Assembly (NCBI RefSeq): GCF_000332275.1 | Contig: NZ_CM001776.1 | Span: 3,656,008 to 3,720,007 of the forward strand | DNA: 64,000 nt | Direction: 5' to 3' | DNA from: Synechococcus sp. PCC 7336 | GTDB lineage: Bacteria > Cyanobacteriota > Cyanobacteriia > Thermostichales > PCC-7336 | Shown here: positions 44,735 to 53,021 of the stretch, one piece after another | Layout of the letters: every line of letters starts with the position of its first letter | How positions within the stretch are numbered: the first letter of the stretch is position 1 | Position numbers and translations under genes: made by a program | The notes under the pieces: model-generated | Told to the model about the DNA's origin: nothing | The model's input: the letters and a program-made list of their open reading frames with translations, nothing else | Databases searched by the model: none

Positions 44735-44990
44735 GTTGCAGATATCCTCGAGATTAATAGGGACTCAGAGCAGAAGATCTCAAACTCAAAAAAGCCGTCA
44801 CCTAGCTCAGATCTAGCATTCACCATAGCGAATGTTGGACCTAGTGACCGCTTCCGATGATAGCAACCTGTCAAACGAACTCAGTCTCCGTATGAGGTGC
44901 CCTGAAATGAATGTGCCCAATTTAGCATAGGTATCGAGTTTGCGCTGTGGGTTTTTTCGCGGAATTTTTGGCGCTCAATTAAACCTTAAG

Positions 44991-45329
44991 TTACTGCGAT
45001 CGCGATTCGGTTAAGAGCTGCTCGTCCAGCCAATCGAGATAGCTTTGACTGCCCGCCACCAACGGCACGGCCACAATCTCGGGTAGTTCGTAGGAATGCT
45101 GTTCTACAATCGCCTGCTCTAGTTGGGCATAGAGGCGAGCATGGGTTTTCACTGCACATTGCCATTCGGTTGCCGATTGCATCTGCCCCTGCCAGCGGTA
45201 GTAGCTGACAACAGGACCGACAATTTGGACGCAGGCCGCCAGGTGGCGGGTGACGAGCAGCTCTGCTAACTGCCGAGCCTCCGCTTCGGTGGCGGTGGTA
45301 GTGGTGACTTGTAGAAACGCAGGAGTCAC
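44991..45329 (-). CDS. cutA: CutA1-like divalent-cation tolerance protein
   Basis: This is a 112-residue, soluble trimeric ferredoxin-like protein. Its motifs are FLQVTTTTATEAEARQLAEL, VTRHLAACVQIVGPVVSYYR and SYELPEIVAVPLVAGSQSYL, the usual CutA1 core with the conserved Cys and aromatic cluster. Family members bind metal ions, but their physiological role is debated. GTG 45329 is chosen because AAGGAC lies about 10 bases upstream and the family usually starts just here. A TTG at 45350 abuts the glgA stop. It is downstream of glgA on the same strand, so probably cotranscribed. Confidence 0.9.
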   Translation of the reverse strand: MTPAFLQVTTTTATEAEARQLAELLVTRHLAACVQIVGPVVSYYRWQGQMQSATEWQCAVKTHARLYAQLEQAIVEQHSYELPEIVAVPLVAGSQSYLDWLDEQLLTESRSQ

Positions 45330-45350
45330 GATCGCAGTCCTTCGCGGCAA

Positions 45351-46826
45351 CTATTTGTGACGGATACGATCGTATAGCGCCACATATTCAGCACCCGGTA
45401 AATTCCAAGAATTATCGTATTTCATCCCCTGCAGAGCCAACTGCTCGAAATCGTTCGATTTTTCATACCATAGGTCGATCGCCCGTCCCAGTGCCGATTC
45501 CAAGGCAGGATAGTCCCCTTGATAGAAGACGAAGCCATTGCGCTCTTCGAGCGGTTTATTGGGATCGTAATCGCGATCGAACACCGTATTCACCAAACCG
45601 CCTACCCCCCGCACTACGGGGACCGTACCGTATTTCAAGCCAATGATTTGGGTGAGGCCGCAGGGCTCGTAATTACTCGGCACCACAATGATGTCAGAGC
45701 CCGCATAGATGAGATGGGCCAGTTCTTCGTTAAAGCCAATTTCCAGATGGGCGTTGGGATTGTTGTTGAGGTGGACTTTTTCCCGCCAGAAATGGTCGTT
45801 AATGCCGGATTCGGTTGCGGACCCCAGCAGGACGAACTGTGCGTTTTTGAACAGCGAATAGTAGATGGCGTGTTGGACGAGATGCACCCCCTTCTGCTGG
45901 TCTAGTCGACCGATGAAGCTGACGATTGGTTTATCGACATCCTGCAGTAAGAGGCGATCGCGCAGTGCCTTTTTATTTAACCGCTTGCCGGTCAAGTCTT
46001 CTGGGGTGTAGTGATATGGAATTTGGCTGTCAACTTCGGGATTCCAAAACTCGTAGTTGATGCCGTTGAGGATACCGCTGAATTTGTCTTGGTGGAAGTG
46101 CAGGGTATGGCCGAGGCCGTAACCAATATCGGTGTACTGGGCTTCCCAAGCATGATGGGGGGAAACGGTGGTGACGTGGTTGGAATAGACAATCCCCCCC
46201 TTCATGTAATTGATCGCAAAGGGATTGAAGTTATCTTGCAGTCGCTCGTTGTTGAAGTAGTAGGACTCGCGGTTGAGGCCAGTGGCCCAAAGGGTTTTAA
46301 CTCCGCCAATGCCTTGGTGTTTGAAGTTGTGAATGGTGTAGCAGACTCGCTGATTGCCCATGCCCTGATACTGATAGATCTCGTAGAGCAGGACGGGGAC
46401 TAAGCCGGTTTGCCAGTCGTGGCAGTGAATCACGTTCGGGCGTTTGTTACTCTGCAGCAAAAATTCCAAGGCGGCTTTACTGAAGAAGGCAAACCGCATT
46501 TCATCGTCGTCGCTACCGTAGTAATGACCGCGATCGAAGTAGAAATCCTCTGAGTGGGGCTCGATAAAGAAGCACAATTGACCGTGGACCCAACCGCAAT
46601 GCACCGAACAGTGGATCGCGCCGCCGTACCAGGGCACCCACAGATCGCGATAGGCTTCGTGCAGCCCCCAAATGTGGTCGTAACGCATGCAGTCGTACTT
46701 CGGTAGAACAATCTCGACCGTATGCTGCTGCAGGCTCAATTCGCGGCTGAGACCGTACACGACATCGCCCAAGCCCCCGGCCTTAATGACTGGCGCACAT
46801 TCGGAGGCAATCTGAACAATGTACAT
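45351..46826 (-). CDS. glgA: Glycogen synthase (ADP-glucose-dependent)
   Basis: This is a 491-residue GT5 enzyme extending alpha-1,4-glucan from ADP-glucose. The substrate-binding KxGGL is present in ECAPVIKAGGLGDVVYGL. HCHDWQTGLVPVLLYEIY, FIGRLDQQKGVHLVQHAI and the C-terminal PSNYEPCGLTQIIGLKYGTV, then RGVGGL, complete the GT-B active site. Many cyanobacteria have two glgA genes, and I cannot say which class this is. The start ATG is preceded by GGAGT. It is cotranscribed with the downstream cutA. A 13-base-pair palindrome lies about 70 bases upstream. Confidence 0.96.
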   Translation of the reverse strand: MYIVQIASECAPVIKAGGLGDVVYGLSRELSLQQHTVEIVLPKYDCMRYDHIWGLHEAYRDLWVPWYGGAIHCSVHCGWVHGQLCFFIEPHSEDFYFDRGHYYGSDDDEMRFAFFSKAALEFLLQSNKRPNVIHCHDWQTGLVPVLLYEIYQYQGMGNQRVCYTIHNFKHQGIGGVKTLWATGLNRESYYFNNERLQDNFNPFAINYMKGGIVYSNHVTTVSPHHAWEAQYTDIGYGLGHTLHFHQDKFSGILNGINYEFWNPEVDSQIPYHYTPEDLTGKRLNKKALRDRLLLQDVDKPIVSFIGRLDQQKGVHLVQHAIYYSLFKNAQFVLLGSATESGINDHFWREKVHLNNNPNAHLEIGFNEELAHLIYAGSDIIVVPSNYEPCGLTQIIGLKYGTVPVVRGVGGLVNTVFDRDYDPNKPLEERNGFVFYQGDYPALESALGRAIDLWYEKSNDFEQLALQGMKYDNSWNLPGAEYVALYDRIRHK

Positions 46827-46894
46827 GGGGACTCCTCATCACACACCTTCATAAAAGTTCATTTATCGCCATTCAGTCAAGCTCAACGATGCCG

Positions 46895-46923
46895 TTGCAA
46901 CATCTCAAACTGAGATGTTGCAA
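46895..46923. promoter_or_regulatory. Perfect palindrome upstream of glgA
   Basis: A perfect 13-base-pair inverted repeat (TTGCAACATCTCA) has a 3-base centre (AAC). It lies about 70 bases upstream of glgA. There is no adjacent T-run on either strand, so a Rho-independent terminator is unlikely, and a protein-binding site or a leader hairpin is more plausible. No nearby coding frame explains it. Confidence 0.6.
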
Positions 46924-47108
46924 GCTATACAACCATTCAAATGGCTTGGAAGACCAGCAGCTACACGGGAGGAGCACGAATTCCTGCTGCTAGGGGAGAG
47001 TTACTCTCGAATCTGGCTAGAGAGGCTAAAAATGGGCATGAAAGAGCAATGGGTTTGCATTACCCAACGAGTCAAGCCAGTAAAAGACTGGCTGCAGCGT
47101 TCGTAAAC

Positions 47109-47760
47109 TTATTGAGGAGTTCCCGCACCTGAATCCGCTGACAGGCTAAGGGGATCGAGTCCAGAAAGCTCCAGGGCTTCTTGTTCTGAGAAGCCCCTCC
47201 TGAGTAGCTTGTCAAAAACTTCGCGAGCTTTTTCATTTCTACCCTCTTGCTTGCCTTCCTGCTTGCCTTCCTGCTTGCCTTCTTGCTTGCCTTCTTGCTT
47301 GCCTTCTTGCTTGCCTTCCTGCTTGCCTTCGGCAAAAATCTCCTGATAAGCCCGAGTATCCTTAAGATCGGCAAAGCCTAGCATCTGCGCAACCTCCTGC
47401 GGGGAAAGAGAGGGAAATCGTTCAATAACCATTTCTTCGATTAGCTTAATTATCTCATCTCTGAGAGTGGGGTTGCTAATTTCCTGACGAGCCAATTTGG
47501 CCACCTGCGAAAACCGTTCCCCCGTTCGCTCCGCCTGATTGAACCTCAGTGAATATCGTCGGTTTCCCTGACTCTGGCTGACGCGGTCGAAATACTCCAT
47601 CAATGCGGTAAGCCTTGTTTTTAATCTCGACCTGAAGCCTTTCTTTCACCTCAACAGAATCGAACAGGTAGTCAGCCGCTACTTCCGGTTGACCGACCAA
47701 CTGAAAGAAACTGGCAGGATATTTGGCAAACAGCTTGTAAAACGCCGAATCATTCTTCAA
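47109..47760 (-). pseudogene. Decayed DUF2887 (PD-(D/E)XK transposase-like / Rpn family) gene
   Basis: The first part, from TTG at 47760, encodes a typical DUF2887 N-terminus ([20 protein letters not shown], then YRIDGVFRPRQP and TIFTEVQ). It then loses the family pattern and stops near 47476. A second frame (47109-47603) carries the family C-terminus (DEIIKLIEEMVIERFPSLSP, EVAQMLGFADLKDTRAYQEI). A middle part of roughly 100 residues is missing, so the gene has an internal deletion plus a frameshift. The tail is (EGKQ)7, encoded by a 12-base repeat at 47244-47330. The TTG start overlaps the ureD stop. Intact family members are often linked to transposons. Confidence 0.8.
47244..47330. repeat. 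12-base tandem repeat encoding EGKQ units
   Basis: About seven copies of the unit CTTGCCTTCCTG or CTTGCCTTCTTG (plus strand) read as repeated EGKQ on the minus strand. Two unit variants are present, so the array expanded in steps. It lies within the decayed DUF2887 gene. Such Glu/Gln/Lys-rich tails of variable length are common at the C-terminus of this family. Confidence 0.9.
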
Positions 47761-48556
47761 CGTTCGAGCTCCCGATCGCTTTCAATCTCAATCCGATGCT
47801 GACAAAGCTGTCCCAAATGGCGATCGCTCGATCGCCCACTGCCCGCAGAATTCGATCGCCCCTTGGCGATCTCGCCGACCACTGGGTTTCGCTCTGCGGC
47901 CAATCTAACTCCGGCCAAGCCCCAAACAGATATAGCGACCCCCAACAGGGGTAATGCCCCAAAACGCCAGGAGAGGTCAGTGCTGAATGGGGAAATTGGC
48001 TGGCGATCGCCTCTCGCAAAACCGGTAGCCCCTCGCGATCGACTGCAAGGCGATTGCTCAAACGTTTAAATTGCCACTGTTCTGCTGCTGCTACCCCTAC
48101 AGGCGCAAATGCCTGACTCATTGCCAGCCGCCCCGCTGTCCACACTTCGCCATAAGCCAAACGAGCAGAAGGCGCTAACTGTACCCTCACTTGCTGCTCG
48201 AACTCCGTGGCCGCGCCAGGAATCAGGGGATGGGCAATCCAAATCAAACTGCTGCGATCGCCCAAGCTCATCTGGATCTGCTGTCGAGAGCGACCGGGAT
48301 GCAGGCGAGTGGCACTCTGGGTGAGGATTTCGAGTTGGGCATCTGCTTGCAGATCCAGCCGGATGGTCTGTAGATCTCCCCCCAACAAGCCGCCGTTGGG
48401 ATTGCGTAGGAACAGCCTGGGGCGATCGCGATTGGGTTCGAGGGGGCCGAGCCATTGTAGGGGGGCACGGGAATATTGGTGAGAAACAATCGTGCGATCG
48501 CCTGCAGAGGTTGCCACCAGTTCGGCATAGCCTCGGTTTGTTAGGGCGGCGTTCAC
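47750..48556 (-). CDS. ureD: Urease accessory protein UreD
   Basis: This 268-residue accessory protein helps UreF and UreG deliver nickel to the urease active site. It has LELTFRN-like beta-rich features of UreD/Ure[52 protein letters not shown] and [11 protein letters not shown]. The GTG at 48556 overlaps the ureG stop (GTGA), so the two are translationally coupled. A longer form starting at 48598 would overlap ureG by 46 bases and is less likely. No urease structural genes or ureE/ureF are in the window; cyanobacterial ure genes are often scattered. Confidence 0.88.
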   Translation of the reverse strand: MNAALTNRGYAELVATSAGDRTIVSHQYSRAPLQWLGPLEPNRDRPRLFLRNPNGGLLGGDLQTIRLDLQADAQLEILTQSATRLHPGRSRQQIQMSLGDRSSLIWIAHPLIPGAATEFEQQVRVQLAPSARLAYGEVWTAGRLAMSQAFAPVGVAAAEQWQFKRLSNRLAVDREGLPVLREAIASQFPHSALTSPGVLGHYPCWGSLYLFGAWPELDWPQSETQWSARSPRGDRILRAVGDRAIAIWDSFVSIGLRLKAIGSSNVEE

Positions 48557-49179
48557 GACGCGGCGACAGGGGCGAACAGGACTTCTCGATCGAGCCATTC
48601 GATGACCCGATCCAATCCCTCACCCGATCGCAGATTGGTCATGAGAAACGGCTTGGTGCCGCGCATCCGCTCGGAATCGCGGGCCATGACCTCCAGGTCG
48701 GCCCCCACGTAAGGGGCTAAATCAATTTTGTTAATGACTAATAAATCGGACCGCGTGATGCCGGGACCGCCTTTGCGAGGAATTTTGTCCCCCTCTGCCA
48801 CATCAATGACATAGATGCAGGCATCCACCAATTCAGGGCTGAACGTTGCCGCTAGATTATCTCCCCCCGACTCCACTAGGACGAGATCCAAAGGTTGAAA
48901 TTGACGTTCTAACTGGGCGATCGCATCCAAATTCAACGAGGCATCTTCCCGAATGGCCGTATGGGGGCAACCGCCGGTCTCCACCCCGACAATCCTCTCC
49001 GCTTCTAGTGCCCCTGCCCGCACCAGAAACTCGGCATCTTCGCGGGTGTAAATATCGTTTGTGACGACTGCGAGGGAAAGCCGCGATCGGAGAGATTTGC
49101 ACAATCTCTCCACCAAGGCTGTTTTGCCCGACCCAACCGGACCGCCAATGCCCACTCGTATCGGTTGCGCTCCAGACAT
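48553..49179 (-). CDS. ureG: Urease accessory GTPase UreG
   Basis: This is a 208-residue GTPase. The P-loop is [15 protein letters not shown], the metal-binding and dimerisation site is [15 protein letters not shown] (CPH), switch regions lie in [15 protein letters not shown], and the base-recognition motif is [12 protein letters not shown]. It provides GTP-driven nickel delivery to apo-urease. The ATG at 49179 has GGAGAT a few bases upstream. The stop overlaps the ureD start. It heads a probable two-gene operon. Confidence 0.97.
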   Translation of the reverse strand: MSGAQPIRVGIGGPVGSGKTALVERLCKSLRSRLSLAVVTNDIYTREDAEFLVRAGALEAERIVGVETGGCPHTAIREDASLNLDAIAQLERQFQPLDLVLVESGGDNLAATFSPELVDACIYVIDVAEGDKIPRKGGPGITRSDLLVINKIDLAPYVGADLEVMARDSERMRGTKPFLMTNLRSGEGLDRVIEWLDREVLFAPVAAS

Positions 49180-49335
49180 GCCATCTCCTTCCCAGTAACG
49201 TCACCATCATTCGCCCCCCACCATAGCGCGTTCTTTTAACAGTGGACCTTTCACCACACTCTAGATCTGGCGCTTGGAGGGAAGTTTCGAGCCAAACTGA
49301 TTTAGCATGAATGAAAAATAGCTGCTGCGGCTGAT

Positions 49336-50391
49336 ATGGCTTTTCCTACATTTACTCCTCCCCTGTTCCTGCGGGATGGCCTCTCCATGACGCTGTATGC
49401 AGCCCTCAAGTGCGGTAAAACCTGGGAGGCCCAAACTGCTCTGCCAGAGCCCGACTACCGAGAAACGATTTTCGTGGGGGCGGGCGGTGTACCGATTTAT
49501 GGTTGGGTCGCTATACCCGAACGCCCGCGCGGTACCTGGGTGGCCACTTACGGCATTACTGGCTGCTTAGAGGATCAATGGTTCTTAAGGGTGTTGGGTC
49601 GCAAAGCCTTGGCCCAAAATTATGCGGTAGTCCTGTTCGACTGGCGCGCCCACGGCAAAACTGCCGAATTGTCTCCCACCCTCACCTCCGATGGGTTAAA
49701 TGAAGGGGAAGATTTTGTCTGTATCGCTGCCGCCGCCAAACAAATGGGATGTCCCGCACCGTTTTGGTTTGCGGGCTACTCCTTGGGAGGTCAACTGGCT
49801 CTATGGGGGGTGAAAGCTGCTCAGACGGTCGATCCGGGCACCCATTCCGGTCTGCAGGCAGACGACATTCTGGGGGCTGCAGCCATTTGCCCCAGCCTCG
49901 AATCGCAGCGATCGCTCAGCTACCTAGTCCGCGATCCCCTCGGCAAGCGCCTAGAACAGCGAATTGCGAAAGAATTGAAAAAATTGGCGTACTCGATCCA
50001 CGCCGCTCACCCTGGCGCACTCGATCCGGCAGCGATTGAGCGTGCAGATACCATTTGGGGCTTCGATCGCGAGTTGGTCATCGGTCCGTTAGGCTTCCCG
50101 TCGGTGGAAGCCTATTACCAGGCCAGCAGCCCCCTCTACATTCTGCCGCAATTATCTAAATCCACCCTGATCGTCTATGCAGAAGACGACCCCATGTTCG
50201 ATCCCACTTTGGTACCCGACTTGCAGGCAGCTTGCGATCGCAATGATGCCCTTCATCTATTGCTGACTCAGTACGGCGGCCATGTGGGCTATGTGAGCAA
50301 CAAAACCTGCCAGCGAGAAGCTGGAGATCCCGATCCTTGGTGGGCTTGGAACCGCGTTTTGGATTGGTGCGATCGGATGAGTTACAGCTAA
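49336..50391 (+). CDS. Alpha/beta hydrolase
   Basis: This is a 351-residue protein. The alpha/beta-hydrolase core has nucleophile Ser149 in WFAGYSLGGQLALWG, an oxyanion segment in WVATYGITGCLEDQWFLRVL, the late acid in IVYAEDDPMFDPTLV, and His in LTQYGGHVGYV. The resemblance is to the YheT/YbgI-like group in cyanobacteria. There is no signal peptide and the substrate is unknown. The N-terminus (MAFPTFTPPLFLRDGLSMTL) fits YheT-like proteins. It is divergent from ureG, with 156 bases between the starts. Confidence 0.85.
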   Translation: MAFPTFTPPLFLRDGLSMTLYAALKCGKTWEAQTALPEPDYRETIFVGAGGVPIYGWVAIPERPRGTWVATYGITGCLEDQWFLRVLGRKALAQNYAVVLFDWRAHGKTAELSPTLTSDGLNEGEDFVCIAAAAKQMGCPAPFWFAGYSLGGQLALWGVKAAQTVDPGTHSGLQADDILGAAAICPSLESQRSLSYLVRDPLGKRLEQRIAKELKKLAYSIHAAHPGALDPAAIERADTIWGFDRELVIGPLGFPSVEAYYQASSPLYILPQLSKSTLIVYAEDDPMFDPTLVPDLQAACDRNDALHLLLTQYGGHVGYVSNKTCQREAGDPDPWWAWNRVLDWCDRMSYS

Positions 50392-50446
50392 CGACAAGCA
50401 AAAAGGGCTCTTCCGAGCTTTTGGCGATCTAGGGAAACCCTTTAGG

Positions 50447-50800
50447 ACCTGAGTTCGATGGCGCTGCATGGCCCTCACCCCCGGCCCCTCTCCCAAGTTT
50501 GATACTGCTGGCCAATTGAACATTTAGAAATATTGGCATGGTGCAAGTCCTCTGCATGGCCCTCACCCCCGGCCCCTCTCCCAAGTTTGGGAGAGGGGAG
50601 AAACAGCCGAAAATCCTTACGGGGCCTTGTTCCCCTGCCCCCAAAGTTGGGGGTAGGGGTTAGGGGAAGGGGGCTACAGGCATCTAGACAAATGGCCAAT
50701 GTTTCGGAATATGAATTTCGCCAGCAGCATCAATTTTGGGCGAGGGGAGCAACAGCCTCAAACCCGCAATCTACCGTTCTGTTCCCCTTCCCCCAATTCT
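50447..50800. repeat. MITE-like repeat (outer copy) split by a nested element
   Basis: The left half (50447-50500) carries the family left terminus ACCTGAGTTCGATGGCG, then CTGCATGGCCCTCACC. It breaks in the middle of the palindrome, at CTCTCCCAAGTTT. The right half resumes at 50738 with GGGCGAGGGGAGCAACAGCC and continues through the core to about 50800. Between them lies the element at 50501-50731. The right terminus of the outer copy is not recognisable. It is in the gap between the hydrolase and rsmG genes, 50392-50885. Confidence 0.75.
50501..50731. mobile_element. MITE-like element nested in a repeat copy
   Basis: This 231-bp element has imperfect terminal inverted repeats of 37 bases (50501-50537 and 50695-50731, 28 of 37 matching by hand alignment). 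The outer ends are GATACTGCTGGC and the inverse of GATGCTGCTGGC. Its interior carries a second GC-rich repeat core with CTGCATGGCCCTCACCCC and the CCCCTCTCCC palindrome. It is flanked by AAGTTT on the left and AATTTT on the right, a near-match that may be a target duplication. It has no coding capacity, so it would need a transposase supplied in trans. Confidence 0.7.
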
Positions 50801-50885
50801 GACAGCAGGGGCACTCCCTCCAAAATATTCGAACGGGGCGAAGCGATTCCGCTACAGTGGAACTCGACTGTTTCCGATCGCCCCA

Positions 50886-51695
50886 TTGTCTCAGCACCAC
50901 CCGTCCAAGCCCATCCAGCTACCCACCGCTGTCCCCCCTAGCCTGCAACCCCAATGCCGCGCTTGGCGGGACCTGCTGCAGGCGACGGACTGGGTGGCAT
51001 CGTTAGGCTGGCAACCCAATCCGAGCCAATTAGAACAGTTGGAGCGCCTGTACGAAGTGGTGATTTTGGGCAATACTCTGCTTAACCTCACCCGTCTGAC
51101 CGAACCGAGCGAGTTTTGGGAGAAGCATTTGTGGGATTCACTGCGGGGACTCCTCAGTTTAGGCAGTTGGGACGAACTAACCGAGCAATCCCTGACGGCG
51201 ATCGATATTGGCTCGGGACCGGGATTTCCAGGCTTGCCAGCGGCGATCGCCTTACCGAATGGCTCATTCGCCCTGCTCGACTCGACCAAGCGCAAAGTGG
51301 ATTACCTGCAGCAGGCGATCGATCGCGTGGAGCTCTCCAATACGGCGGCGATCGCTTCTCGGGTGGAGCTGTTGTCGCAACGGGAGCAATACGACTTAGC
51401 GATCTTGAGGGCGATCGGTCCGGCAGAAGTGTGTGCGGAATATTGTTTTCCCCTGCTGAAGCAGGGCGGTCGGGCCATCCTGTATCGCGGTCGGTGGACT
51501 TTAGAGGAGGAATCGACCTTGGCGACAGCGGCAGAAATTCTGGGCGGCGAGATCGCCACAGTGGATGCCTTTGCTACCCCCACCAGTCAAAGCGTTCGCC
51601 ACTGCATCGTGCTACAAAAGACGGCGGAAACTCCTGCCAAATTCCCGCGAGCTCCTGGCTTTGCCGCACGGCAACCGCTCGGATGCAAGAGGTAG
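50886..51695 (+). CDS. rsmG: 16S rRNA (guanine-527-N7)-methyltransferase
   Basis: This gives a product of about 269 residues. The SAM site is IDIGSGPGFPGLPAAIALP (GxGxGxxG), preceded by LLNLTRLTEPSEFWEKHLWD. The tail is SQSVRHCIVLQKTAETPAKF, then PRAPGFAARQPLG, as in cyanobacterial RsmG. The TTG at 50886 is chosen because the upstream frame (open to 50736) is a translation of the nested repeat, giving peptides also found in repeat copies elsewhere. No strong Shine-Dalgarno sequence was found. Loss of RsmG in other bacteria gives low-level streptomycin resistance. The gene directly abuts mobile repeat DNA. Confidence 0.9.
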   Translation: MSQHHPSKPIQLPTAVPPSLQPQCRAWRDLLQATDWVASLGWQPNPSQLEQLERLYEVVILGNTLLNLTRLTEPSEFWEKHLWDSLRGLLSLGSWDELTEQSLTAIDIGSGPGFPGLPAAIALPNGSFALLDSTKRKVDYLQQAIDRVELSNTAAIASRVELLSQREQYDLAILRAIGPAEVCAEYCFPLLKQGGRAILYRGRWTLEEESTLATAAEILGGEIATVDAFATPTSQSVRHCIVLQKTAETPAKFPRAPGFAARQPLGCKR

Positions 51696-51736
51696 CCAAG
51701 CATCGGGCAATCATTAGAGTCGGAGCGTCTGGAGCC

Positions 51737-51883
51737 ATGAAGGAACTGACAGAGTCCCAATGGGTCGGCATTGATGTGAGTCAATCCTGTCTAGATATCG
51801 CCGTACGCCCAGCAGATGAGCACTGGCAACCTGAGTTCGATGCTGAAGGCGTCTTCAATCTTGGCAACAGCAGTACCGCCTAG
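51737..51883 (+). pseudogene. IS110-family transposase remnant (N-terminal fragment)
   Basis: Forty-eight residues starting with the ATG at 51737 (SQWVGIDVSQSCLDIAVRP) match the N-terminus of the IS110-family DEDD transposase, whose first catalytic Asp sits in the GIDVS motif. A stop follows after 48 codons, and no further transposase sequence follows before the regulator at 51973. It is a 5' remnant only. The stretch around 51830 (CAACCTGAGTTCGATG) matches the left end of the MITE-like repeat for about 14 bases, which may be coincidence. It is 40 bases after the rsmG stop. Confidence 0.8.
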
Positions 51884-51972
51884 CCTGTCGTTCGTGCCAA
51901 ATTTTAGCCCCGCCAATATCGGCTAAGCTGAGCTAAAGCAATCAACTCGGTGTGTCTCCAAAGGTTTCTATT

Positions 51973-52644
51973 ATGGCCGATGCCGCACAAGCAGCTTCAC
52001 TTAAGTTTTTAGTGGTCGAAGATCATCCCGAAGTGGCCCAAAATAACTGCGAATGGCTCAAACGTTTAGATGAAAGTGCTATTTGCACGACTGTTTCCAA
52101 CCCTCAAGAAGCTTCTATGCGTCTGGAGCGAGAAATCCCCAGTTTGATGGTAGTGGACTTACTTTACGGCCAGACCAGTGGCGAACAGTCGGGAGAGCCA
52201 GGTTTGGATCTGCTGCGCCACGTGTTCGAGAGTTATCCCAGTTTGAACGTGATGGCCTATTCTAGCGAGCCGCTCTTACTCACTCCGCTGGTGGCGGCGA
52301 TCAGTCGCCATCAGGGGGGCTTTGCTGCAGTGAATAAAATGGAACGGCGCACGCAGTTTTTGGATGGAGCCAAGAGTGCTCTCAATGGCGAGCTGCGGAT
52401 GCCCCGAGAGCTGCGCGGTTTGACTAAGCTGACCGAGCGAGAAATTGAAGTGCTGACGTTGTTGTGCAAGGAAGCTCTGACGGATCAGGCGATCGCCGAT
52501 CGCATCCACACGAGTAAAAAAACGGTCCAGAATTGTATCCAGCGGCTGAAGGAAAAATTGGATGTGTATGGGGTCGAGGACGAAACCAATCCCCGCGTGG
52601 CCATGTGTATGGTGGCGGTGAAAAATAAAGTGATTCAATGGTAG
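51973..52644 (+). CDS. LuxR/NarL-type response regulator
   Basis: This is a 223-residue protein. The REC domain (KFLVVEDHPEVAQN, acceptor Asp62 in MVVDLLYG) spans about 8-135. It is followed by a LuxR-type helix-turn-helix: LTKLTEREIEVLTLLCKEAL, DQAIADRIHTSKKTVQNCIQ, RLKEKLDVYG. The second REC half (FAAVNKMERRTQFLDGAKSA) replaces the usual Lys with VNK, so the pocket is slightly atypical. ATG 51973 is preferred over GTG 51952 because of AAAGG upstream. No kinase partner is adjacent. Its 3' end and terminator are repeated downstream of higBA. Confidence 0.88.
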   Translation: MADAAQAASLKFLVVEDHPEVAQNNCEWLKRLDESAICTTVSNPQEASMRLEREIPSLMVVDLLYGQTSGEQSGEPGLDLLRHVFESYPSLNVMAYSSEPLLLTPLVAAISRHQGGFAAVNKMERRTQFLDGAKSALNGELRMPRELRGLTKLTEREIEVLTLLCKEALTDQAIADRIHTSKKTVQNCIQRLKEKLDVYGVEDETNPRVAMCMVAVKNKVIQW

Positions 52645-52677
52645 AGAACTAAAGATCCTCTAGTCCAATAAAAATAG

Positions 52678-52701
52678 GGCAGTTCGCGATCGCAGGCTGC
52701 C
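52678..52701. terminator. Terminator hairpin after the LuxR-type regulator
   Basis: A 24-base inverted repeat (GGCAGTTC...GGCTGCC) has the HIP1 octamer GCGATCGC at its centre. It has some wobble pairs and one mismatch. It is followed by TTGTGTTG, a weak U-tract. A closely related hairpin occurs at 53424-53445. Confidence 0.7.
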
Positions 52702-52742
52702 TTGTGTTGCGTGATGCGCAACTCGCTATCTATGATGGCAGT

Positions 52743-53021
52743 GTGATTATCTCTTTTCGACATAAAGGACTCAAGCGGTTCTTCGAAACTGGAAAGACAT
52801 CTGGCATACAAGCCAAACACGCCAAGAGGCTGCGCATACAGCTAGCGGCTTTAGATACCGCCCAATCAATTGAAGATGTCGATCTACCTGGTTTCCGACT
52901 TCACCCGCTTAAAGTCAAACAGCAAGGCCGCTGGTCTATCTGGGTCAATGGGAATTGGAGACTGACGTTCGCTTTTGAAGATGGAAACGCGCAAATTCTA
53001 GACTACGAGGACTATCACTGA
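52743..53021 (+). CDS. higB: HigB-type toxin (RelE superfamily mRNA interferase)
   Basis: This is a 92-residue protein of the proteic-killer HigB group. The N-terminus IISFRHKGLKRFFETGKTSG, the middle AKHAKRLRIQLAALDTAQSI, and the C-terminus GRWSIWVNGNWRLTFAFEDG then ILDYEDYH are all conserved. These toxins cleave mRNA on ribosomes when the antitoxin is lost. The GTG at 52743 is chosen to match the family N-terminus. Its stop overlaps the higA start by one base. The module lies between two diverged copies of a regulator 3' end. Confidence 0.9.
   Translation: MIISFRHKGLKRFFETGKTSGIQAKHAKRLRIQLAALDTAQSIEDVDLPGFRLHPLKVKQQGRWSIWVNGNWRLTFAFEDGNAQILDYEDYH

Noticed and set aside
46915-47132. Two overlapping 63-codon plus-strand frames between glgA and the DUF2887 pseudogene
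   Set aside because: The first starts inside the palindrome. Neither has motifs or a Shine-Dalgarno sequence.
47244-47330. Regular 12-base repeat, considered as a CRISPR-like array
   Set aside because: The units are contiguous with no spacers and are in-frame codons of the pseudogene tail.
51830-51846. 14-base match to the MITE end inside the IS110 fragment, considered as an insertion junction
   Set aside because: The match ends there with no further repeat sequence, and the reading frame continues through it, so chance is the simpler explanation.
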